DNA of 64,000 nucleotides from Cupriavidus oxalaticus. GTDB lineage: Bacteria; Pseudomonadota; Gammaproteobacteria; Burkholderiales; Burkholderiaceae. This document shows positions 52,386 through 60,197 of this stretch, in pieces. The position numbers and the translations under genes are program-made. Each line of letters begins with the position of its first letter. Position 1 is the first letter of the stretch. The stretch lies in NCBI RefSeq assembly GCF_016894385.1, contig NZ_CP069812.1, positions 1,984,001-2,048,000 on the forward strand. Direction: 5' to 3'. The notes under the pieces are model-generated. The model made no database searches. It saw nothing but the letters and a program-made list of their open reading frames with translations, and was not told the origin of the DNA.

Positions 52386-53357
52386 TCACGGGGCCGGCCG
52401 ACCGTGCAATGAAGCCTCCCGATGCGCCGCCGCCCGGACGCAGTCCGCCAGCGCCTCGGCCATCGGCGTCAGCGTGCGGTCCTTGTGCCGCAGCAGGCCG
52501 ACCGGTTCCTCGGTGCCGAGGGTATCGATCGGCAATGACACCAGGCCGCCTTCATCCATCGCGCGGCGGGCGGCGGACATCGGCGCTGCCCAGACGCAAT
52601 CGCTCTGCTCGGCCAGCAGCCGCCCCAGGTAGGCGTCGGAGGTTTCCACGCATCCGTCCGGCAGGCGCAGCCCGTGGCGCGCCAGCAGGCTTTCGGTGTT
52701 GTGCCGGGGTATCGAACCCACGGCGGGAATCACCAGCGGCCACGCCAGGCAGTCCAGCATCGTGGGGCGCGAGGCCTGTGCCAGCGCATGGCCGGGACGC
52801 ACGGCCAGCACCAGGGAGTCAGGCCCCAGCGACTCGAACCACAGGCTTTCCATGGCCATCGGATCGTCCATGCGGCCGATCACCAGGTCCAGCACGTCAG
52901 CCTTGAGCTGGTCGATCAGGTTGCGGTTCATGCCGGTCCGGATGTCCAGGCCGACCTCCGGAAAGCTGGCGCGAAACCGCAGCACGGCATCGGTGAGCAC
53001 GGCGGGTACCACGCTCGGCAGCGCCCCCAGGCGGATGCGCTCGTGCGTCTGCGACGCTTCGCCCGTGACGCTGCCGGCGGCGGCATCGATGTCGGCCAGG
53101 ATGCGCAACGCATGCTGCAGGAAGCGCGTGCCGGCGGTGGTCAGTTCGGTGCCCGCACGCCGCCGCACCAGCAGCCGGGTGCCGGCCAGCTCCTCCAGTT
53201 CGCTCAGTGTCTTGGAAACGGCCGGCTGGGTCAGCCCGAGACGGTCAGCGGCGCGTGCGAGATGCTGTGTTTGCGACACGGCCACGAAGCAATACAGGTG
53301 GCGCAGCCGCACACGGCTGCGAAAGATATCCAGGATGGCCTGCCCTTGCGGTTCCAT
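52386..53357 (-). CDS. pcaQ: LysR-family regulator PcaQ
   Basis: A 323-residue LysR-type regulator. The N-terminal helix-turn-helix has RLRHLYCFVAVSQTQHLARAADRLGLTQPAVSKTLSELEE split over residues 17-56; the effector domain follows. The RHLYCFVAVSQ...LARAADRLGLTQPAVSKTL form is typical of PcaQ. It is divergent from pcaHGB-pcaDC, the expected target; PcaQ responds to the pathway intermediate 3-carboxy-muconate. The intergenic DNA holds an inverted repeat at 53402-53418. Confidence 0.88.
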   Translation of the reverse strand: MEPQGQAILDIFRSRVRLRHLYCFVAVSQTQHLARAADRLGLTQPAVSKTLSELEELAGTRLLVRRRAGTELTTAGTRFLQHALRILADIDAAAGSVTGEASQTHERIRLGALPSVVPAVLTDAVLRFRASFPEVGLDIRTGMNRNLIDQLKADVLDLVIGRMDDPMAMESLWFESLGPDSLVLAVRPGHALAQASRPTMLDCLAWPLVIPAVGSIPRHNTESLLARHGLRLPDGCVETSDAYLGRLLAEQSDCVWAAPMSAARRAMDEGGLVSLPIDTLGTEEPVGLLRHKDRTLTPMAEALADCVRAAAHREASLHGRPAP

Positions 53358-53401
53358 ATCAAAAATTCATCTAACTTTCCGAATATCTCAATTTACTTGA
53401 A

Positions 53402-53418
53402 TTTAAGCGTGTCTTAAA
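53402..53418. promoter_or_regulatory. Inverted repeat in the pcaQ-pcaH divergent promoter region
   Basis: TTTAAG-CGTGT-CTTAAA is a perfect 6-5-6 inverted repeat in an A/T-rich stretch between pcaQ and pcaH. It fits the LysR-type T-N11-A layout and is a candidate PcaQ-binding site. It is 36 bases before the pcaH ATG, which has GGAG upstream. Confidence 0.5.
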
Positions 53419-53453
53419 GTCATTGCAACCCCCACAACACGGAGACGAACAGC

Positions 53454-54155
53454 ATGCCCAGCCTTGCCCAGTACCGCCGTCCCTACTGGGACACCCAGCC
53501 CGAATACCGCTTCGATCCCTATGGCTCGACCGTGCTGCGCTCGCCGTCGCAGCCGCTGGTAAGGATTCCGCAGTCGTTGTCCGAAGTGACGGGGCCGACC
53601 TTCGGCGCCGAGTTTATGCGTGAGGGCGACAACGACCTGACCGTCGGCAATGGCGGCGAGCCGATCGGCGAACGGATCCTGGTCACCGGCCGCGTGCTGG
53701 ACGAGAACGGCCGCCCGGTCCCCCATGCGCTGATCGAGGTCTGGCAGGCCAACGCCGCCGGCCGCTACGTGCACAAGCGCGACCAGCACGATGCCCCGCT
53801 GGACCCGCATTTCTCCGGCGAAGGCCGCACGGTGACCGACGCCGACGGCCGCTACCAGTTCAAGACCATCAGGCCGGGCGCCTATCCCTGGCGCAATCAC
53901 CACAACGCCTGGCGGCCGCAGCATATCCACTTCTCGCTGTTCGGCAACGCGTACGCGACGCGCCTGGTGACGCAGATGTATTTCCCGGGCGACCCGCTGC
54001 TGCCGTTCGACCCGATCTTCAACTGCGTGCCCGACGAGAAGGCACGCCAGCGGCTGATCGCCGCGCTTGACTGGGAAACCACGCAGCCTGAATACGCGCT
54101 GGGCTACCGTTTCGATATCGTGCTGCGTGGCCGCGATGCCACGCCGATGGAGTAA
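53454..54155 (+). CDS. pcaH: Protocatechuate 3,4-dioxygenase beta subunit
   Basis: A 233-residue intradiol dioxygenase subunit carrying the catalytic Fe(III). Ligands are visible in the C-terminal half: Tyr144 in PGAYPWRNHHN, and His157 and His159 in PQHIHFS. It opens protocatechuate between the hydroxyls to 3-carboxy-cis,cis-muconate, using O2. It starts the pcaHGB-DC operon and ends 4 bases before pcaG. Confidence 0.95.
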   Translation: MPSLAQYRRPYWDTQPEYRFDPYGSTVLRSPSQPLVRIPQSLSEVTGPTFGAEFMREGDNDLTVGNGGEPIGERILVTGRVLDENGRPVPHALIEVWQANAAGRYVHKRDQHDAPLDPHFSGEGRTVTDADGRYQFKTIRPGAYPWRNHHNAWRPQHIHFSLFGNAYATRLVTQMYFPGDPLLPFDPIFNCVPDEKARQRLIAALDWETTQPEYALGYRFDIVLRGRDATPME

Positions 54156-54159
54156 GACC

Positions 54160-54729
54160 ATGCTGTATGCCACCGCTTCCCAGACTGTCGGCCCCTACCT
54201 GCACATCGGCCTGACCGGCCTGAACTGCGCCGACCTCACCGCCGACGCCCCTGAACTGGCCGGCCAGCGCATCGTCATCGAAGGCCGCGTGACCGACGGC
54301 ACCGGCGCCCCGGTGCCCGACGGCATGGTCGAGATCTGGCAGGCCAACCCGGCCGGCCGCTACCGCCACCCGGAGGACACGCGCGAGCTGCCGCTGGTGC
54401 CGGGCTTCACCGGCTTCGGCCGCGTGCCCACCGCCGAGGATGGTTCGTTCCGCTTTGTCACCGTCAAACCGGGCGTGGTGCCGGGCGAAGACGGCAAGCC
54501 GCAGGCGCCGCACATCATGGTGTCGGTGTTCATGCGCGGCCTCGTCAAGCATGTGGCCACGCGCCTGTACTTCCCGGACGAAGCCGAGGCCAATGCCGCC
54601 GACAGCGTGCTGGCACAAGTGCCAGCCGGGCGGCGCGGCACGCTCGTCGCTTCGGCCCAGGGCAATGGCACGCTGCGCTGGGACGTGGTGCTGCAGGGCC
54701 CGTGCGAGACGGTATTCTTCGACATCTGA
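54160..54729 (+). CDS. pcaG: Protocatechuate 3,4-dioxygenase alpha subunit
   Basis: A 189-residue partner of PcaH, which forms the alpha/beta dioxygenase with it. The family pattern QTVGPYLHIGL near the N-terminus, VEIWQANPAGRYRH near residue 60 and FMRGLVKHVATRLYFP near residue 125 is clear; the iron ligands of PcaH are absent, as expected. Only 4 bases separate it from pcaH, so the pair is made in equal amounts. Confidence 0.95.
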   Translation: MLYATASQTVGPYLHIGLTGLNCADLTADAPELAGQRIVIEGRVTDGTGAPVPDGMVEIWQANPAGRYRHPEDTRELPLVPGFTGFGRVPTAEDGSFRFVTVKPGVVPGEDGKPQAPHIMVSVFMRGLVKHVATRLYFPDEAEANAADSVLAQVPAGRRGTLVASAQGNGTLRWDVVLQGPCETVFFDI

Positions 54730-54787
54730 CGCATCACGCAACATCGTGCCGCCGATGTCGCGGCGGCACACATTTTCCACGCCCCCA

Positions 54788-56176
54788 ATGCCAAGCTCGA
54801 CCCGCCTCACCGATTCCATGTTCGGCAGCCCGGCCGCGCTGGAGATCTTCTCCGATACCGGCGCCGTGCAACGCATGCTCGCCGTCGAAGCGGCGCTGGC
54901 CCGTGCCGAGGCCCGCTGCGGCGTGATTCCCGCGGCGGCTGCCCCGGTCATCGCCGAAGTCTGCGCGGACCGTGCCGTCATCGACCTGGATGCGCTGGCC
55001 CAGGCCGCCGTGGCTGCCGGCAATCTCGCCATTCCCTTCGTGAAACAGCTGACCGCCGCCGTGGCGGCGCGCGATGCGGAAGCCGCGCGCTTCGTCCACT
55101 GGGGCGCTACCAGCCAGGACATCCTCGACACCGCGCTGGTGCTGCAACTGGGCGATGCCCTCCCCGCGCTGCAGGCAGACCTGCTTGCACTGGGCCATGC
55201 CTGCGCCGCGCTGGCCACGGCGCATCGCGGCACGCCAATGGTCGGCCGCACCTGGCTGCAGCACGCCTTGCCCACCACCTTCGGCCTGAAGGCTGCTGGC
55301 TGGCTGGATGCGCTGCGCCGCGACCTGGGCCGGCTGGACGCGGCCCAGGCGCGCGCCCGCGCGCTGCAGTTCGGCGGTGCAGCCGGCACGCTGGCCAGCC
55401 TCGGCGTTTCTGCTCCCGACGTGGCCCGCGGCCTGGCGTGCGAGCTGGGGCTGGACCTGCCCGCCCTGCCCTGGCATGCGCATCGCGACCGGCTGGTCGA
55501 GGTGGCCACCACCCTCGGCATGCTCACCGGCACGCTGGGCAAGATGGCGCGCGATATCTCGCTGATGATGCAGACCGAGGTGGCGGAGGTCGCCGAGCCC
55601 GCCGGTCCCGGCCGCGGCGGTTCCAGCACCATGCCGCACAAGCGCAATCCGGTCGGCTGCGCGGCGGTGCTGACGGCATCGGTGCGCGTGCCGCCGCTGG
55701 TAGCCACCATGCTGTCAGGCATGGTGCAGGAACACGAGCGCGCGCTGGGTGGCTGGCAGGCGGAATGGGATACGCTGCCACAGATCGTCACGCTGGCAGC
55801 GGGCGCGCTGCGCCAGATGGGCGAGGTGGTGGCAGGGCTGCAGGTCGATGCGGCGCGCATGCGCGCCAACCTCGGCCTCACGCACGGCCTGATCCTCGGC
55901 GAGGCCGCCATGCTGGAACTCGGCGGCCGCATCGGACGGCTTGAAGCGCACCATGTGGTCGAGCAGGCATCGCGCCGCGCGGTGGCGCAAGGCACCACCC
56001 TGCGCGAGGCGCTGGCGCGGACGCTCGGCGAGAACCCCGCCCACGCGGGGCTGCTCGACGATGCCGCGCTCGACCGCCTGGCCGATCCCGCCAACTATGC
56101 CGGCCAGTCCGCGGCCTTTACCGATGCCGCTGTGCAGGCCTGGCACGCGGCGCTGGCGCAGCGCGGCGCCGGCTGA
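54788..56176 (+). CDS. pcaB: 3-carboxy-cis,cis-muconate cycloisomerase
   Basis: A 462-residue member of the fumarase/adenylosuccinate-lyase superfamily. The superfamily signature GSSTMPHKRNPVG is near residue 280, and HWGATSQDILDTA near residue 100 carries the first active-site helix. It lactonises 3-carboxy-muconate to 4-carboxymuconolactone. The ATG at 54788 gives MPSSTRLTDSMFG. It lies between pcaG and the fused pcaDC gene. Confidence 0.95.
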   Translation: MPSSTRLTDSMFGSPAALEIFSDTGAVQRMLAVEAALARAEARCGVIPAAAAPVIAEVCADRAVIDLDALAQAAVAAGNLAIPFVKQLTAAVAARDAEAARFVHWGATSQDILDTALVLQLGDALPALQADLLALGHACAALATAHRGTPMVGRTWLQHALPTTFGLKAAGWLDALRRDLGRLDAAQARARALQFGGAAGTLASLGVSAPDVARGLACELGLDLPALPWHAHRDRLVEVATTLGMLTGTLGKMARDISLMMQTEVAEVAEPAGPGRGGSSTMPHKRNPVGCAAVLTASVRVPPLVATMLSGMVQEHERALGGWQAEWDTLPQIVTLAAGALRQMGEVVAGLQVDAARMRANLGLTHGLILGEAAMLELGGRIGRLEAHHVVEQASRRAVAQGTTLREALARTLGENPAHAGLLDDAALDRLADPANYAGQSAAFTDAAVQAWHAALAQRGAG

Positions 56177-56213
56177 TTGCACACCACCACAGACAGGATT
56201 CCCGGAGACAGCA

Positions 56214-57404
56214 TTGCCCTATCTCGATCACGCCGGCGCCCGGCTCTTCTATACCGTGGATGGCCCGGACCATGCGCCGGCCATCGTCTTTTCCAATTCG
56301 CTCGGCACCGACCACACCATGTGGCAGCCGCAGGCCGACGCCCTGGCCGGGCGCTTTCGCGTGGTGCGCTATGACACGCGCGGCCACGGACGCTCGACCG
56401 CGCCCGGCGATGCCTACACCATGGAGCAGCTGGGCGGCGACGTGCTGGCCATCCTGGACGTGCTGGGCATCGCGCAGGCCGTCTTCTGCGGCGTGTCGAT
56501 GGGAGGCCTGACCGGCATGTGGCTGGGTGTGCATGCGCCGCAACGCTTCCCGAAGATTGTCCTGGCCAATACCGCGGCGAAGATCGGCAATGCCGACGGC
56601 TGGAATACCCGCATCGACAGCGTGCTGCGCGACGGTATGGACATCATGGTGGAGCCGTCCATTCAGCGCTGGTTCACCCCGGGATTTGCGGCCACCGCGG
56701 AGCGCGCGCTCGACCCGCTGCGCGCGGTGCTGGTGGCACTCGACCCGCGCGGCTACGCCGCCAGCTGCGCCGCGGTGCGCGATGCGGATTTCCGCGAAGC
56801 CGTGCGCACGATCCCCGTGCCGGTGCTGGTCATCGCGGGCAGCGACGACCCGTCCACGACGGCGCAGGAAGGCCGCGATCTTGCCGCCGCGATGCCGGAT
56901 GCGCGCTTTGTCGAACTGCCGGCGGCGCATATCTCCAGTTTCGAGCAACCGGGCCGCTTTACCGCCGCGCTGCTCGACTTCATTCTGGGCCGCCTGCCCG
57001 TCACCGACGACCCGGCCCGCTACGAGGCCGGCCTGTCCGTGCGGCGCGCGGTGCTGGGCAGTGCCCACGTAGACCGCTCGCTGGCGCGCCTGACACCTTT
57101 CAACGAGGAATTCCAGAACCTGATCACGCGCTATGCCTGGGGAGAGATCTGGACCCGTGAAGGGTTGCCGCGGCACACGCGCAGCCTGCTGACCATCGCG
57201 ATGATGGTGGCGCTGAACCGCGCCGAGGAACTGAAGCTGCATCTGCGCGCCGCCGCCAGCAATGGCGTGACGCGCGACGAGATCAAGGAAGTGCTGCTGC
57301 AGACCGCCATCTATTGCGGCGTGCCGGCCGCCAACTCGGCGTTCCACATGGCCGAAGAAGTGTTTGCGGCAATGGATGCAGCGAACCGCGGGCCGCAGGC
57401 CTGA
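56214..57404 (+). CDS. pcaL: Fused 3-oxoadipate enol-lactonase and 4-carboxymuconolactone decarboxylase
   Basis: A 396-residue two-domain protein. Residues 1-260 are an alpha/beta-hydrolase PcaD (nucleophile in GVSMGGLTGMW near residue 88, DTRGHGRS before it, catalytic Asp in IAGSDDPS and His in PAAHISSFE). Residues about 270-390 are PcaC (ARYEAGLSVRRAVLGSAHVD, then RYAWGEIWTREGL and the distal helices), lacking the CxxC of AhpD. It decarboxylates and then hydrolyses the lactone to 3-oxoadipate. The start is TTG at 56214 with GGAG 6 bases upstream; no ATG gives a complete first domain. Downstream pcaIJ and pcaF are not in the window. Confidence 0.9.
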   Translation: MPYLDHAGARLFYTVDGPDHAPAIVFSNSLGTDHTMWQPQADALAGRFRVVRYDTRGHGRSTAPGDAYTMEQLGGDVLAILDVLGIAQAVFCGVSMGGLTGMWLGVHAPQRFPKIVLANTAAKIGNADGWNTRIDSVLRDGMDIMVEPSIQRWFTPGFAATAERALDPLRAVLVALDPRGYAASCAAVRDADFREAVRTIPVPVLVIAGSDDPSTTAQEGRDLAAAMPDARFVELPAAHISSFEQPGRFTAALLDFILGRLPVTDDPARYEAGLSVRRAVLGSAHVDRSLARLTPFNEEFQNLITRYAWGEIWTREGLPRHTRSLLTIAMMVALNRAEELKLHLRAAASNGVTRDEIKEVLLQTAIYCGVPAANSAFHMAEEVFAAMDAANRGPQA

Positions 57405-57455
57405 GCTGGAACTACGGGAAGTGCCAGGCGCCCGGCGGTCGCAACGCATCTGGCC

Positions 57456-58085
57456 TCAGACCGATGGGCCGCTTCCCCTCAGCGGCCAGCGCCCTTTTAC
57501 GTCATAGTGCGTCTTGCCAAACCAGCTGTGGATCAGGACAAATTCGCGTACGGTCCAGTTGATCGGTTCAATCGCACGCGGAGCGAACCTGCTTTCGTCG
57601 TACAGCAACGTGAGGTGGGGCGTGAAACGCGCGCGTGACACGCGCAGGCCGGCCCCTCTGAGAGCGTCCCCAAGTCCTTGCTGAAAGCCGATCAATGCAT
57701 CCAGTCCGGCGCTCCCGGTCAGCACCAAAGGATGATGTCCCGGCCGCCCATTGAAGCTGGAGATCCGATCCAGCGTCACGCCGAATGGCGGCAGGTCAAG
57801 GCTTGTGGCCGCGGCGCATGCACGCGCGACGATTACCTCCGGCACACGTGCAAAGTCGCCAAGATGGTGCAGCGTAATGTGCAGGCGCTCCGAGCGCAGC
57901 GGCCTGGCCTTGACATGCATCTCGACCCGCAGCCCTCCGGCTATCTCAGCCATGCGCGCAGCGGCGTCCGGATCGGGCATCGCGGCAAAGAACAAGCGAT
58001 GTTCCGCAGCCAGCTGGGGTGCCTCGAATCCTGGTAGCGTAAGTTGGGTCACGGCAGCATTGCAGGGATGCCGGTAGGGGAGCAT
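57456..58085 (-). CDS. thpR: RNA 2',3'-cyclic phosphodiesterase ThpR
   Basis: A 209-residue 2H-phosphoesterase. The two HxTx motifs are HITLHHLG near residue 69 and HLTLLYDE near residue 160, correctly spaced. ThpR opens 2',3'-cyclic phosphates on RNA ends. The start codon is uncertain because the first 25 residues before LAAEHRLFFAAMPD are variable in the family. It converges on the pca operon and marks the beginning of the non-catabolic right end. Confidence 0.88.
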   Translation of the reverse strand: MLPYRHPCNAAVTQLTLPGFEAPQLAAEHRLFFAAMPDPDAAARMAEIAGGLRVEMHVKARPLRSERLHITLHHLGDFARVPEVIVARACAAATSLDLPPFGVTLDRISSFNGRPGHHPLVLTGSAGLDALIGFQQGLGDALRGAGLRVSRARFTPHLTLLYDESRFAPRAIEPINWTVREFVLIHSWFGKTHYDVKGRWPLRGSGPSV

Positions 58086-58190
58086 CTATTATCGTCAACC
58101 GGCGTCCGGTATTGCTCGATTTGCTTCTGGACCTGCGCCACCTGCTGAATCGCGGTGACAGTGGTTTGCGACAGGTTGGTGCCGTCGGAT

Positions 58191-58610
58191 TTACTGATGG
58201 TTCCAAGGATTGATAACAGTAAGCCCAGCGGCTTCGAAAGGGCTGGTGTCGCGTGTTGCTACGATAAATCCCTTGGAAGCCGCAATAGCCCCAATATATC
58301 CGTGGGGTGTTGGAAAACCCTTCCCGGCTGTGCGGGCCTTCGCCGCCAGCTCGGCATAATGGCGAGCTGCTTCGGTGTCGAACATCAGCACCCGCTCGCC
58401 GAACAGTTCGAGCAAGCCGTCCAGGGCTTCGCCCAGGCCTTTCTTACGTTTCCCGTTCGGCAGCGCGCCGATGCCGAACAGCAGTTCGGCCAGCGTCACG
58501 CTGGACAGGTAGAGGGTTTCCGCTACCTGCTCATTCAACCAAGCTTGCACGGCCGGGCTAGGTTCGGGCTTCATCGCCTCGGAGACGACATTCGTATCCA
58601 AGACAATCAT
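58191..58610 (-). CDS. fitB: PIN-domain toxin (FitB/VapC type)
   Basis: A 139-residue PIN-fold ribonuclease. The acidic residues that hold Mg2+ are in MIVLDTNVVSEAM (Asp5), SSVTLAELLFGI (Glu near 42), FDTEAARHYAEL and ATRDTSPFEAAG. It resembles FitB/VapC toxins that cut RNA. Its ATG overlaps the antitoxin stop by four bases (ATGA), the usual toxin-antitoxin arrangement, with the antitoxin first. Confidence 0.9.
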   Translation of the reverse strand: MIVLDTNVVSEAMKPEPSPAVQAWLNEQVAETLYLSSVTLAELLFGIGALPNGKRKKGLGEALDGLLELFGERVLMFDTEAARHYAELAAKARTAGKGFPTPHGYIGAIAASKGFIVATRDTSPFEAAGLTVINPWNHQ

Positions 58611-58861
58611 TCAAACCTCATGGGTTCTGCCGGCACCTTGTCGCGCACCTGGTCCAACACTGCAAAATCATCGTTTGTCAGCCCTACGCGACGGCCAAGC
58701 TCCGCCAGAGCGTCGCCCATGCGGATGCGCTTTTCCGACTTCACTGCACTTTCCAGAATCGCGCGCACCTCCGCCTCTGTACTGCGGCCATGCTCGGCGG
58801 CCCGTAAGCGCAGCGCGCGATGCACCTCATCGGGCACATTCCGCACTGTCAGGATTGCCAT
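58607..58861 (-). CDS. fitA: FitA-type ribbon-helix-helix antitoxin
   Basis: An 84-residue protein. MAILTVRNVPDEVHRALRLRAAEHGRSTEAEVRAILE over residues 1-37, read in segments, is the FitA/RHH DNA-binding fold. The C-terminal part would bind and block the PIN toxin. I chose the ATG at 58861 since sequence further upstream is Cys/Arg/Pro-rich and unlike the family. The complex usually represses its own promoter, which should be in the A/T-richer DNA just upstream. Confidence 0.88.
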   Translation of the reverse strand: MAILTVRNVPDEVHRALRLRAAEHGRSTEAEVRAILESAVKSEKRIRMGDALAELGRRVGLTNDDFAVLDQVRDKVPAEPMRFE

Positions 58862-59010
58862 AGTCAAAATCTCATTTATGACTTCATTGACTGCAATCTT
58901 ACAAAATCGACAGCATAGAGGCAAGGGCGGCTGCGCCCTTCTCTCCGGGCGCTCCCGGTCTTCGGCGGTGGGGACTTGCCCCCGAACCGTTGGGCATGCT
59001 CGGCACACAT

Positions 59011-59036
59011 GAAAAAAGCCCGCAGTTACGCGGGCT
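59011..59036 (-). terminator. Rho-independent terminator on the reverse strand
   Basis: On the reverse strand AGCCCGC and GCGGGCT form a 7-bp stem with loop GTAACT, followed by TTTTTT. It sits about 50 bases beyond the guaA-like stop at 59085 and 260 bases beyond the split gene at 59297. Confidence 0.85.
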
Positions 59037-59084
59037 TAGAGGTGCTTTCGTGCTATTTGGTGCCAGCTCAGGCCGGACGTGGGA

Positions 59085-59096
59085 TCACTCCCACTC
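59085..59096 (-). other. Possible attachment-site remnant: guaA-like 3' end
   Basis: The reverse strand reads GAGTGGGAGTGA, which encodes Glu-Trp-Glu-stop, the conserved end of GMP synthase and a known island integration site. There is no guaA gene in the window. The terminator 50 bases beyond is consistent with the normal end of guaA. A 12-base match may be chance. Confidence 0.3.
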
Positions 59097-59296
59097 GAAC
59101 ATCAACAAGACGCCCAAACCCGCGTGGTTAAAGGGATTGGCAGAGATCGACATGGAGCCTCAGTCGCTTTTACCGTCAGAAGCGCGCATCTTTTGCTGGC
59201 GCGGAAGATGGAGCGATTTGCGCGGCGACGACCCTAGCGACACCATCATCAATCGCTATAAGCGATAGCGCAGACGAAGAAGCGTTGTCATCCTCC

Positions 59297-60109
59297 CTAG
59301 ACACCGCTTGTACGGCCGGATGCTTTCTCGATGGAGGCGAGGGATGCGGTGTTGTCGCCGCGGATTGCGGCTTCGTGCTCCCTTACCAACTGTTGGAAAG
59401 ACTCAAACGCTCGATGGGCTCGATCGCACTGGGTCTCCAGCAACTCGACGACGCGCAGCAACGTCAGGGCCGGCGTCTCACCGAAGCCATAGGACACGGA
59501 GCCTGTGGCCTTGTTTACCCGTCGCGTTACGAGATTGGAAATCCCGATCACGATCCGGGGAGAGAACCGATGGTTGTAGGCGTTTCGGAAGTCGTGGGTG
59601 GCCGTCTGGTAGTCCTTAGCTCCGACCTTCTCCAGCCGAGCCTTGAAAGTGCTGTAGCGCTTCCAAGGCTTCCCATACTTGTCTGCCGCATCGAACCAAA
59701 CCTCTCCATCCAAGGGAAACTCGTCCTTCCACGTGGCCCCTTGTTTCGCGTGATTGGCTTGGTGGCACAGGTGTGCCGACGCAAAAATGAAGCGCGAACG
59801 GATCACATACGGCAGATTGAGCGCCACGGTAGCAACCGGATCAATGAAATCCACAGCCGCATCCAGTTACCGCTGCTGATCCATCGGAGCCAGAAGATCG
59901 CGCCAAGCCGCCAACTGATGCGTGTAGTTAGCAAGCCCATTCAGCGCATTCGCCAACTCTCGGGAGAATTCGTCGAACATCTGGCTATAGGGTAGCCAGG
60001 CAATACACAGAGTCTGAGGAAGCTCCCCCCACCCATACGGAGCGTACTTTCCCTTGAAAGGAATGGTCTTCAGTATGCGGCGGTACCGGCGGTAGGTCTC
60101 GATCGTCAT
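59297..60109 (-). pseudogene. RX4H-motif protein gene split by one in-frame stop codon
   Basis: Two reading frames, 60109 to 59867 and 59854 to 59297, are in the same frame and are separated only by TAA at 59867-59869 plus four sense codons. Joined they would encode 270 residues. The second half has no ribosome-binding site before its GTG. Parts: MTIETYRRYRRILKTIPF at the start, LYRLKD-like helices, then FRNAYNHRF near residue 190. RNAYNH fits the Rx4-6H pattern of HEPN RNases, but other family evidence is lacking. It may be a nonsense-mutated gene or, less likely, a read-through gene. Family unrecognised. Confidence 0.6.
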
Positions 60110-60197
60110 ATGCTTTGCGATGGGGGGCTCGTTCTTGTTTTTCGTCGCCCACCGTCGTGCCTTGGAGGGAGATTTCCCCCTCCGCGGGCAACTCAAG

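Larger units (their letters stand above)
58862..59296. other. Intergenic region holding a terminator and a possible att remnant
   Basis: This 435-base gap between the FitAB operon and a split gene contains the reverse-strand terminator at 59011-59036 and a 12-base guaA-like 3'-end sequence at 59085-59096. A 92-codon frame on the plus strand crosses both, but I do not regard it as a gene. Confidence 0.4.

Noticed and set aside
58990..59268. A 92-codon forward frame between the FitAB operon and the split gene
   Set aside because: It crosses a reverse-strand terminator and the guaA-like sequence, lacks a ribosome-binding site, and shows no domain.
59867..59869. Programmed stop-codon read-through in the split gene
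   Set aside because: Read-through is possible but the neighbouring integrase decay makes a nonsense mutation the simpler explanation; no supporting stem or context was seen.
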